The position numbers and the translations under genes were made by a program. From assembly GCA_023410975.1 (NCBI GenBank), contig JAEYPG010000492.1:1-9367 (forward strand): DNA of 9,367 nucleotides. Direction: 5' to 3'. A model generated the notes under the pieces. It did no database searches. It was not told the origin of the DNA and was given only the letters and a program-made list of their open reading frames with translations. Below are positions 1-7,065 of this stretch, piece by piece. Position 1 is the stretch's first letter. Every line of letters begins with the position of its first letter. Origin of the DNA: Pseudomonadota bacterium (GTDB taxonomy: Bacteria; Pseudomonadota; Gammaproteobacteria; Burkholderiales; Burkholderiaceae_C).

Positions 1-68
1 GGCCTGCTGAGAGGGGTGCTTGCTGGGGCTGCCTGCGCCCGCAAAAGGCCCGCGCAAGCCGCTGCCGG

Positions 69-74
69 CACAAT
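69..74 (+). promoter_or_regulatory. Possible -10 box ahead of the cyclo-ligase gene
   Basis: The first 104 bases hold no gene I can support. CACAAT at 69-74 lies in a context (GGCACAATGGCGGC) much like the ahcY -10 region on the other strand (GCTACAATGGCGGC). It would place a transcription start near base 81, giving a short leader of about 25 bases. No convincing -35 box is visible 16-18 bases upstream, so this is a weak call. A divergent gene starting left of the window cannot be excluded. Confidence 0.25.
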
Positions 75-104
75 GGCGGCCCCTGCCACACCGCCGCCGC
101 CGCC

Positions 105-731
105 ATGACTTCGCCCCCGTCCCTGCCGCTGGACTTTTCGCGAGACAAGACGCTGCTGCGCCGCCAGCTCCAGGCCGAGCGCCAGTCGCTGGTGGACCGG
201 CTGCAGCGCGCGCAGTACCTGCAGCAGGTGCTGCGGGTGTGGCTGGTGACGCGCAAGGAGACGGCCATCGGCGCCTACTGGCCCATCAAGGGCGAGTTCG
301 ACGCGCTGCCCGCGCTCTACCGCTGGAGCGAGGCCGAGCCGGGGCGGCGCATCGGGCTGCCGGTGATCGACCGCGAGACCAAGCAGCTGCGCTTCCACGT
401 CTGGTGGCCCGGCTGCCCGATGGAGGAAGACGCCTTCGGTATTCCCAAGCCCAAGGACACCGAGAGCTTCCAGCCCGAGATGCTGCTGGTGCCCTGCGTG
501 GGCTACGGGCCGGGCGGGGTGCGCCTGGGCTACGGCGGCGGCTTCTACGACCGCACGCTGGCGGCGCTGCAGCCGCGTCCCTACACCGTGGGCCTGGCCT
601 ACACGCACGGCTGGGTGCCGTGGCTCAAGCCCGAGCCGCACGACGTGCCGCTGGACGCCATCCTCAACGAGGACGGGCTGGCTTGGCAGTCGCCCGACTC
701 GGAGCATCCCGCGCCCGACCTCAAGCGTTGA
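105..731 (+). CDS. fau: 5-formyltetrahydrofolate cyclo-ligase (5,10-methenyltetrahydrofolate synthetase)
   Basis: A 208-residue cytoplasmic enzyme that uses ATP to convert 5-formyltetrahydrofolate to 5,10-methenyltetrahydrofolate, returning a dead-end folate to the one-carbon pool. The family signature is clear: the N-terminal basic helix (DKTLLRRQLQAER, from residue 14), YWPIKGEFD near 58-66, FGIPKP at 111-116, and the strongly conserved block at 128-150 ending in RLGYGGGFYDR, which forms the nucleotide-binding loop. The length is normal for the family. ATG 105 is the only sensible start in frame, but no Shine-Dalgarno sequence precedes it. The 14 bases before it are a CCG-repeat-like tract (91-104), so initiation may be leaderless-like or weak. 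It converges on ompW and shares a terminator with it. Its folate role fits the nearby metF, although it is on the opposite strand and in another transcription unit. Confidence 0.95.
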   Translation: MTSPPSLPLDFSRDKTLLRRQLQAERQSLVDRLQRAQYLQQVLRVWLVTRKETAIGAYWPIKGEFDALPALYRWSEAEPGRRIGLPVIDRETKQLRFHVWWPGCPMEEDAFGIPKPKDTESFQPEMLLVPCVGYGPGGVRLGYGGGFYDRTLAALQPRPYTVGLAYTHGWVPWLKPEPHDVPLDAILNEDGLAWQSPDSEHPAPDLKR

Positions 732-754
732 TCGACGGCGCAACGGCCATGAAA

Positions 755-778
755 AACGGCGGCCCGCGGGCCGCCGTT
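755..778. terminator. Bidirectional intrinsic terminator between convergent genes
   Basis: This is a perfect 24-base palindrome: a 10-base-pair GC-rich stem closed by a CGCG loop, located 24 bases after the cyclo-ligase stop and 21 bases past the ompW stop. On the minus strand the stem runs into five T residues, so it is a good terminator for ompW. On the + strand the tail is only CTCGTT, so termination of the cyclo-ligase transcript is probably less efficient. Confidence 0.8.
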
Positions 779-798
779 CTCGTTGGAGCAGGAGCTGC

Positions 799-1407
799 TT
801 AGAAGCGGTAGCCCACGCCCAGGCTGAACAGCACCGGGTCCACCTTCAGAGTGCCCAGGTTGGCGCCGCCTGCAGTCACGTCCTTGGCGCGGATCTGGAC
901 CTTCTTGAGGTCCACGTTCAGCAGCCAGCCGCCGGACAGGGGAATGTCGGCGCCGGCGCCGATGGCCAGACCGAAGCTGTTCTTGTCCACGTCAGTGGCC
1001 GCACCGCTGTTGAGCTTGAAGCCGGAGAAACGGGTGTAGTTGATGCCGGCACCGACGTAGGGGCGGAAGCCCTGGAGGCCGGTAATGTGGTACTGCAGGC
1101 TCAGCGTCGGCGGCAGGTGCTTGATGGAGCCGATCGCTGCGCCACCAGCCATCAGATCATGCTTTTGCGGGTACGTCAGGACCAGCTCTGCGGCCAGGTT
1201 GGGCGTGAAGAAGTAGCTGATGTCGACCTCGGGGAAGGTCTTGTTCTCCAGCGTGATGCCGCTGACGTCAGCGACGCTGCCCTTGTTGGCCGCATCCAGG
1301 TGCAGCACGCGGCCACGCACGATCCAGGAGCCGGTGTCCTGGGCTTGGGCCAGGGGAGCGGCCAGGGCGGCGGCAACGGCGGCCAGGGCGATCAGATGCT
1401 TTTTCAT
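799..1407 (-). CDS. ompW: OmpW-family outer membrane beta-barrel protein
   Basis: A 202-residue precursor of an OmpW-type eight-stranded outer membrane barrel; relatives form narrow channels for small hydrophobic compounds. The N-terminus is a classic signal peptide: MKKH, then an alanine-rich hydrophobic stretch, then AQA with cleavage near residues 22-23. Family features follow: a first strand with GSWIVRGRVLHL, VDISYFFTPNLAAELVLTYP near 61-80, LPPTLSLQYHI at 98-108, RPYVGAGINYTRF at 115-127, and a terminal strand ending in GYRF, with the C-terminal Phe used for barrel assembly. ATG 1407 was chosen because GGAG-type ribosome-binding sequence lies just upstream and the signal peptide begins there; the frame stays open for 29 codons further upstream without a credible signal. 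It follows metF on the same strand after 150 bases, which hold a likely FNR-type site, so it probably has its own promoter. The substrate is unknown. Confidence 0.93.
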   Translation of the reverse strand: MKKHLIALAAVAAALAAPLAQAQDTGSWIVRGRVLHLDAANKGSVADVSGITLENKTFPEVDISYFFTPNLAAELVLTYPQKHDLMAGGAAIGSIKHLPPTLSLQYHITGLQGFRPYVGAGINYTRFSGFKLNSGAATDVDKNSFGLAIGAGADIPLSGGWLLNVDLKKVQIRAKDVTAGGANLGTLKVDPVLFSLGVGYRF

Positions 1408-1465
1408 GTCCTCTTCTCCTCGATACGGGGTAAAGCCGTTTGGCTGAGGAGAATTAGGCGCGCCG

Positions 1466-1494
1466 GGTCTACGGGCCGAATTGAGCTGCAGCAA
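1466..1494 (-). promoter_or_regulatory. Candidate ompW promoter
   Basis: On the minus strand TTGCTG (1494-1489) and TAGACC (1471-1466) are separated by 17 bases. This would place the transcription start near 1459, about 50 bases ahead of the ompW ATG. A rival -10, TAATTC at 1456-1451, lacks a good -35. Both matches are modest, so the exact start is uncertain. Confidence 0.25.
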
Positions 1495-1541
1495 GGTCCA
1501 CCGGGGGTTGTTGCGGACGCACCACGGCAGGCCTGCTGCAC

Positions 1542-1555
1542 CTGATCGAGATCAA
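1542..1555. promoter_or_regulatory. FNR/ANR-type binding site
   Basis: Read on the minus strand, the site is TTGATCTCGATCAG, which matches nine of the ten conserved positions of the FNR/ANR consensus TTGAT-N4-ATCAA. It sits two bases beyond the metF stop codon and 135-148 bases upstream of the ompW start. In enterobacteria ompW is known to respond to oxygen through FNR, so control of ompW is the likeliest role. With the candidate promoter the site would be centred near -90, compatible with class I activation. Confidence 0.5.
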
Positions 1556-1557
1556 AC

Positions 1558-2415
1558 TCAGCGGCCCAGGCCCAGCCGGCGGCACAGCTCCAGCACCGCG
1601 GCGGACTGGTTCATGGTGTAGAAGTGCAGCGCGGGCACGCCGGCATCGAGCAGCCGCTCGCACAGCGCCGTGATCACGTCCAGCCCGAAGGCCTTGATGG
1701 AGGCCGTGTCGTCGCCGAAGGACTCCAGCCGCAACCGCATCCAGCGCGGCACCTCGGTGCCGCAGGCGTCGGCAAAGCGCAGGATGCCGCTGGCATTGGT
1801 GATGGGCATGATCCCCGGCACGACCGGAATCTGAACGCCCAGCGCGCGCGCCTCGTCCACGAAGCGGAAATAGCTGTCCGCGTTGAAGAACATCTGCGTG
1901 ATGGCTGCGTCGGCGCCGGCCTCGACCTTGGTGGCGAAGGCCAGCAGGTCCGCGCGCGGCGAGCGCGCCTGCGGGTGCATCTCCGGGTAGGCGCCCACCT
2001 CGATGGTGAAGTGCGAGCCCGTCTCCTCGCGGATGAAGCGCACCAGGTCGCTGGCGTAGCGGAACTCGCCCAGCGCGCCCGCCCCGAAGCCGCTGGGCAG
2101 GTCGCCGCGCAGCGCCACGATGCGCTTGATGCCCGCGTCCTTGAACTCGGCCAGTTGCGCGCGGATCGACTCGCGGCTGGCGCCAATGCACGAGAAGTGC
2201 GGTGCGCCCTGCTGGCCCTCGGCCAGGATGGAGCGCACCGTCTGCAGCGTGCCGCTCTGCGTGGAGCCGCCCGCGCCGTAGGTCACGGAGCAGAACTCGG
2301 GCTTCAACGCATACAGCTGCTCGCGCACGGCGGCGAGCTTCACCACGCCCTCGGGCGTCTTGGGGGGGAAGAACTCAAGGCTGAGCGGAACGTCCCGCGT
2401 CACGGGTTGAGTCAT
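1558..2415 (-). CDS. metF: 5,10-methylenetetrahydrofolate reductase
   Basis: A 285-residue FAD-dependent enzyme that reduces 5,10-methylenetetrahydrofolate to 5-methyltetrahydrofolate, the methyl donor for methionine synthase. Motifs seen in order: LEFFPPKTPEG (13-23, with the catalytic Glu at 14), VTYGAGGSTQ (44-53, flavin and folate site), ALRGD (101-105), GAYPEMHP (141-148), ITQMFFN (172-178), GIMPI (201-205), and the C-terminal HFYTMNQ (264-270). The length is typical of the bacterial single-domain form. Homology starts just after ATG 2415, and AGGGAG lies about 8 bases upstream, so I prefer this start to one 11 codons earlier. Its ATG overlaps the tlyA stop as ATGA, implying translational coupling. 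It is the last gene of the ahcY-tlyA-metF operon. The product closes the methyl cycle begun by AhcY, which makes homocysteine, the acceptor of the methyl group. Confidence 0.97.
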   Translation of the reverse strand: MTQPVTRDVPLSLEFFPPKTPEGVVKLAAVREQLYALKPEFCSVTYGAGGSTQSGTLQTVRSILAEGQQGAPHFSCIGASRESIRAQLAEFKDAGIKRIVALRGDLPSGFGAGALGEFRYASDLVRFIREETGSHFTIEVGAYPEMHPQARSPRADLLAFATKVEAGADAAITQMFFNADSYFRFVDEARALGVQIPVVPGIMPITNASGILRFADACGTEVPRWMRLRLESFGDDTASIKAFGLDVITALCERLLDAGVPALHFYTMNQSAAVLELCRRLGLGR

Positions 2416-3185
2416 GTGTGGTCTCCCTGGCGTGCGGGCCGTGCCCACACGAAGAATTCACGGTTGCCGTCGCCGCCGGTCACGGGGCTGTCGAGCCAGC
2501 GCTGCACCTGCAGCCCGGCCTCGGCGCAGGCCTGGCGCAGCCGCTGCTCCACGCGCGCATAGGACGCGGCGTCCTTCACCAGCCCGCCCTTGCCGATGTC
2601 CGCCGGCTGCAGCTCGAACTGCGGTTTTACAAGCATCAACAGGTCTGCGCCGGGGGCCAGCAACGGGCTGAGCGCAGGCAGCACCAGCGTCAGCGAGATG
2701 AAGCTCAGGTCGCCGGTGACGAAGCCGAAGCCCTCGGCCGGCATGGCGTCGCCCAGCTGTTGCGCCGTCAACTGCCGCGCGTTCACGCCCTCGAAGGCGC
2801 GCACGCGCGCGTCGGCACGCAGGCTGGGGTGCAGCTGGCTATGCCCGACGTCGATGCCCACGACGCTGCCGGCGCCGTGCGCCAGCAGCACGTGAGTAAA
2901 GCCGCCGGTGCTCTGGCCCACGTCGAGGGCGCAGCGGCCGGCGAGCTGCAAGCCGGTGGCGGCCAGCGCCCCTTCGAGCTTGAGACCGCCGCGCGAGACC
3001 CAGCGCAGCTCGGCGTCGTCGGCAACCTCGAGCTCGCAGTGCTCGCCCACCTCGTCGCCGGCCTTGCGCGGCGTCACCCAGCCCGCGGCGCCGAGCCAGC
3101 GCACGGCGCCGCGCTGTATCAGGCGCTGCGCCGCGGAGCGGCTGGGGGCCAGGCCGCGCTGCACCAGCAGCTGGTCCACTCGCAT
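2412..3185 (-). CDS. tlyA: TlyA-family rRNA 2'-O-methyltransferase (S4 domain)
   Basis: A 257-residue protein of the TlyA (haemolysin A-like) family. Characterised members methylate ribose 2'-OH groups of 16S and 23S rRNA using S-adenosylmethionine. Residues 1-60 are an S4-type RNA-binding domain (MRVDQLLVQRGLAPSRSAAQ at the start). Residues 61-250 form a Rossmann-type methyltransferase: SRGGLKL (64-70), the SAM loop DVGQSTGGF (88-96), TGDLSF (157-162), LVKPQFEL (185-192) and NREFF (241-245). The residues aligning with the family's K-D-K-E tetrad are present as Lys69, Asp159, Lys187 and Glu243, so the enzyme looks active. ATG 3185 has AAGGAG 8 bases upstream. It lies 33 bases after ahcY and overlaps metF by 4 bases, so it is in the same operon. 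Its by-product, SAH, is the ligand of the operon's riboswitch. The rRNA target site in this organism is not known. Confidence 0.9.
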   Translation of the reverse strand: MRVDQLLVQRGLAPSRSAAQRLIQRGAVRWLGAAGWVTPRKAGDEVGEHCELEVADDAELRWVSRGGLKLEGALAATGLQLAGRCALDVGQSTGGFTHVLLAHGAGSVVGIDVGHSQLHPSLRADARVRAFEGVNARQLTAQQLGDAMPAEGFGFVTGDLSFISLTLVLPALSPLLAPGADLLMLVKPQFELQPADIGKGGLVKDAASYARVEQRLRQACAEAGLQVQRWLDSPVTGGDGNREFFVWARPARQGDHT

Positions 3186-3218
3186 GGCCTGCGCTCCTTC
3201 GGTGCGGCGGCTACTGGA

Positions 3219-4649
<1,431 letters not shown>

Positions 4650-4667
4650 GGGGTCTCCAGTGCAGAG

Positions 4668-4729
4668 CCCGCAACGCGCACGCAACCGTGAAGAGGGACT
4701 CACCCACGTTGTTGGACGTTGCGGGTGAG
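4668..4729 (-). promoter_or_regulatory. Expression platform of the SAH riboswitch: competing hairpins
   Basis: Two exclusive stems can form downstream of the aptamer on the minus strand. Stem A pairs CTCACCC (4729-4723) with GGGTGAG (4705-4699); its left arm includes the 3' strand of the aptamer pseudoknot, so SAH binding should prevent it. Stem B pairs CCCGCAACG (4725-4717) with CGTTGCGGG (4676-4668), nine perfect pairs ending 9 bases before the GGAG ribosome-binding site (4658-4655). The two stems share bases 4725-4723. Neither is followed by a U-run, so a simple intrinsic terminator is unlikely. Translation control or Rho access is the better guess. Confidence 0.55.
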
Positions 4730-4808
4730 CGCGGTTGCTTCTTGGGGAAGGTTTCCGAGCCTGGGGCCCCGGTCATGCCGACCTCGGGACCTTGCAACGC
4801 TCCTCGGA
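4726..4808 (-). promoter_or_regulatory. SAH riboswitch aptamer
   Basis: The leader matches the S-adenosylhomocysteine riboswitch, a class known upstream of ahcY in beta- and gammaproteobacteria that turns expression on when SAH accumulates. Helix P1 is TCCGAG (4808-4803) with CTCGGA (4759-4754). The conserved GAGGAGCGTTGCAA follows the 5' strand of P1, and CCCAGGCTCGG covers its 3' side. An extended P2 hairpin lies between them, with GGTCCC pairing GGGGCC and an inner GGTC-GACC stem. The LL-type pseudoknot P4 pairs GAGCG (4802-4798) with CGCTC (4731-4727), inside the conserved end GCGCTCA. Its place 77 bases ahead of ahcY fits exactly. The match is by eye to the published consensus as I remember it. 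Confidence 0.93.
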
Positions 4809-4817
4809 AAGGCCGCC

Positions 4818-4823
4818 ATTGTA
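4818..4823 (-). promoter_or_regulatory. -10 box of the ahcY operon promoter
   Basis: TACAAT on the minus strand (4823-4818) is a close match to the sigma-70 -10 consensus. Transcription would begin near 4811, only a few bases before riboswitch helix P1 (4808), as expected for a leader that starts with the aptamer. The -35 region (about 4841-4847, ATCCCG) is poor and falls between the tagH stop codon and the -10 box. No terminator is visible between tagH and this promoter, so some read-through from tagH is possible. Confidence 0.6.
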
Positions 4824-4855
4824 GCCATGGCCTTCAGGGGCGGGATTGACGCGGG

Positions 4856-5989
4856 TCATTGCCCGCCCGGCTGGCGCGAGAGTTTTTCCCGCTGCGCCTC
4901 GTAGGCCTCCAGGAAGGCGCGGGCCGAGAACGGGTCGGTCTGCTCCTGCAGCTCCGCCAGCGCCTGCGCATGCAGCTCGCAGTAGCGGTCCCACAGCTGC
5001 GCCTTGCGCCACACGTCCAGCGGCGCGCTCCAGCCGCCGCGCGCGGCGCGCTGCTCCTCCAGCGACTGCGGCGCCAGCCGCGCGAGCTGCGCGTCGAGCG
5101 CCGCGCGCAGTCCGGCCAGCAGCGCGATCTCGTGCGTGCGCACGTCCTCGAAGGCCTCGCGCACCGCCGCCAGCGGCGGGATGAAGCCCCGGCGCGCCGG
5201 GCCCAGCAGGTGCGCCAGGGCAGTGTCCACGTCCGGCGAGAACTTCAATGCGTTGTTCTCGCGCGTCTGCAGCCGCGTGCCCGCGGCGCCGAGCTCGCGC
5301 TTGGCCACGTGGCGTGCTGCCAGCAGCTGCAGCAGCCCGCCGATGGCCGCGTGCAGCAGCCGCCCGACGAGGTTCGTCTCCTGCGGCGTGGGCGCCGGCG
5401 GCACGGGCATCTCCAGCCCGGCGTACAGCGCCGCCAGCAGCGCCGCCGCGGCGGGATCGGCGGGCGGTGTGCCGGCCGCGATCGGCGGCATGGGTGCGGG
5501 CGCATCCACATCGGCCGGTGGCGCAGCGCCTTCGCCCAGCACCTCGCTGAAGGCACTGGGGCGGGCGGCCGGTGCCGCGGCAAGAGACGGCGTCGCGGGC
5601 AGGGCAGGGGCGGGCACGGGAGCCGGTGGCGCCGGCGCGGCGAGGTCCTGGAGCGGCTGCGGTGTGGCGGCCGCGGCGGGGTCGCCCTCGGCTTCCATCA
5701 GGTAGGCGCCGATGCGCAGGCTCATGCCCGGCGCCAGCTCGACCTCGGCTTCCAGGCCCAGCGGGCGGCCGTCCACTTCCAGCGCCAGGTTGGCGCCGAG
5801 CTGGCGGATGAAGAAGCGCCCTTCGCGCCAGCTCACCTGCGCGTGCCGGCGCGACATCAGGCGCTGCGGGTCGGGCAGCACCAGCGTGCAGTCGATTCCG
5901 CGCCCGATGAAGCCGCCAGCCGCGTCGAAGCGGGCGGCCGAGGGCGCCGGCAGCGGCTGGCCGCCATGGGAGAGCACTCGGATCAGCAT
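4856..5989 (-). CDS. tagH: FHA-domain protein of the type VI secretion TagH family
   Basis: A 377-residue cytoplasmic protein in three parts. Residues about 1-100 are a forkhead-associated domain, which binds phosphothreonine peptides: FIGRGIDC (27-34) and MSRRHAQVSW (45-54) carry the Gly-Arg and Ser-Arg-x-His motifs. Residues 102-205 are a Pro/Ala-rich linker, likely disordered. Residues 205-370 match the C-terminal domain typical of type VI secretion FHA proteins: RENNALKFSPD (243-253), GFIPPLAAVREAFEDVRTHE (268-287) and FLEAYEAQREKL (359-370). In Pseudomonas the FHA protein of this system is phosphorylated by kinase PpkA and triggers secretion assembly. ATG 5989 begins where homology begins, but no strong ribosome-binding site precedes it; an ATG 16 codons earlier is an alternative. 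It is divergent from an operon that ends in a Ser/Thr kinase, a possible partner. No secretion structural genes are seen in the window. Confidence 0.85.
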   Translation of the reverse strand: MLIRVLSHGGQPLPAPSAARFDAAGGFIGRGIDCTLVLPDPQRLMSRRHAQVSWREGRFFIRQLGANLALEVDGRPLGLEAEVELAPGMSLRIGAYLMEAEGDPAAAATPQPLQDLAAPAPPAPVPAPALPATPSLAAAPAARPSAFSEVLGEGAAPPADVDAPAPMPPIAAGTPPADPAAAALLAALYAGLEMPVPPAPTPQETNLVGRLLHAAIGGLLQLLAARHVAKRELGAAGTRLQTRENNALKFSPDVDTALAHLLGPARRGFIPPLAAVREAFEDVRTHEIALLAGLRAALDAQLARLAPQSLEEQRAARGGWSAPLDVWRKAQLWDRYCELHAQALAELQEQTDPFSARAFLEAYEAQREKLSRQPGGQ

Positions 5990-6116
5990 GGTTTTGAACC
6001 CCCGGGGCGGTGGTGCAACACAAGCACTGCGGACCATGCTACTGCCGCCTTCAAAGGCGCTCGCGCACAGGGCAGGACCACCGCAAGGGCCCCTCCACGG
6101 GGTGTCGGAAGTTCAA

Positions 6117-6147
6117 TTGACAGTGCTCATGCTCGGGGTCCTAATTC
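6117..6147 (+). promoter_or_regulatory. Promoter for the FecR-sensor-kinase operon
   Basis: A perfect -35 box, TTGACA (6117-6122), is followed by an AT-rich -10 region, CCTAATTC (6140-6147). Spacing is 17 bases if CCTAAT is read as the -10 and 19 if TAATTC is. Transcription would start near 6153, about 35 bases before the FecR-like ATG. This lies in the 197-base divergent intergenic region. No equally good promoter is visible there for tagH on the other strand. Confidence 0.5.
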
Positions 6148-6186
6148 ATTGGCAACCCAGCTCGGGGATTGCAGGAGGCCAGCGCC

Positions 6187-7065
6187 ATGTTGCGTGCACT
6201 CATGCTGATCGCAGCGTTCGCGGCGCCGCTGGACGCCGCCGCCGCCGACGCCCCGGGCGGCATCACCATCCTCGAAGGCGAGGCGCTGGTCTACCGCGGC
6301 GCGGGCCGCGTGCTGGCGGCCGAAGGCCTGGCGCTGGCGCCCGGGGACATCGTCGAGACCGCGCCTTCGGCGTTCCTGCAGATGGAGTTCGCCGACCGCA
6401 GCGTGGCGCAATTCGGCCCGTCCACGCGGGCTTTTCTGCCAGCGACAAGCGAGCGCTCGCTGTACCTGCTGCAGGGCTGGGCCAAGGTGCGGCTGCCCAC
6501 GCCCGAGGGCAAGGCCGTGCCGCTGGCCGTGCGCACGCCCTGGGTCGAGCTGCAGTCCGCGCCGGGTACCGTGGTGCTGCACGTGCTGCCCACGGCCCAG
6601 ACGCTGTTCGTCGAAGGCGGCCCGGTGCGCGTGGGCGAGCGCGGTGCCGGCGCGGCCCCCGCGCCGCTGTCGTTGAGCGAGGGCTCGCTTTACCAGCGCA
6701 AGGCCGGCACGCGCGGCGAACTGGTTTCGGCTGCCACCTCCGGGCTGCTGCAGGAGATGCCGCGGCCCTTCCGCGACTCGCTGCCGCTGCGCGCCGAGCG
6801 CTGGCGCGACCAGGCCATCGCGCCCAAGGCGGCGCCGGACTTCGGCTATGCCGACGTGGAGCCCTGGCTCAAGGCCGAGCCCGCGCTGCGCAAGCCGCTG
6901 GTGCAGCGCTGGAAGTCCAAGGCCCGGGAGCCCGCGTTCCGCGCCGCGCTGGTGTCCAACCTCGCGGCCCATCCCGAATGGGACCGGATCCTCTTCCCCG
7001 AGAAATACCTGCCCAAGCCCACCCCGGCGCCCCGGCAGGCCCGCGTTGATGGAGGCGCGCCGTGA
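6187..7065 (+). CDS. Exported FecR-like domain protein
   Basis: A 292-residue protein with an N-terminal signal peptide (MLRALMLIAAFAA, cleavage probably at the AAA-DA around residue 20), so it should be periplasmic; no further membrane segment is visible. Residues about 27-145 resemble a FecR-like beta-rich domain: ILEGEALVYRGAGR, then LAPGDIVETAPSAFLQMEFADRSVAQFGPST, then LLQGWAKVRLPT and VRTPWVEL. Here the domain stands alone, without the sigma-factor partner and transmembrane helix of the classic FecR anti-sigma regulators. Residues 222-274 form a separate helical, Trp-rich segment (DVEPWLKAEP, then HPEWDRILFPEKY). ATG 6187 is preceded by AGGAGG 8 bases upstream; a TTG 18 bases earlier would overlap that site and is rejected. 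Its stop overlaps the next start as GTGA, so the two are translationally coupled. A role as envelope sensor or scaffold for the following membrane protein is inference. Confidence 0.75.
   Translation: MLRALMLIAAFAAPLDAAAADAPGGITILEGEALVYRGAGRVLAAEGLALAPGDIVETAPSAFLQMEFADRSVAQFGPSTRAFLPATSERSLYLLQGWAKVRLPTPEGKAVPLAVRTPWVELQSAPGTVVLHVLPTAQTLFVEGGPVRVGERGAGAAPAPLSLSEGSLYQRKAGTRGELVSAATSGLLQEMPRPFRDSLPLRAERWRDQAIAPKAAPDFGYADVEPWLKAEPALRKPLVQRWKSKAREPAFRAALVSNLAAHPEWDRILFPEKYLPKPTPAPRQARVDGGAP

Noticed and set aside
20..802. Open frame overlapping the cyclo-ligase gene in another + frame
   Set aside because: The product is Ala/Arg/Pro-rich low-complexity sequence, while the other frame gives a full cyclo-ligase with its signature block.
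1527..1536. GCAGGCCTGC palindrome downstream of metF, considered as a terminator
   Set aside because: It is a short self-complementary sequence with no loop to spare and no T-run on either strand, so it is not a credible terminator.
5990..6037. Sixteen-codon N-terminal extension of the FHA protein (ATG at 6037)
   Set aside because: The FHA fold begins with MLIRVLS at 5989, and the extension has no family similarity. Neither start has a strong ribosome-binding site, so the longer form remains possible but less likely.
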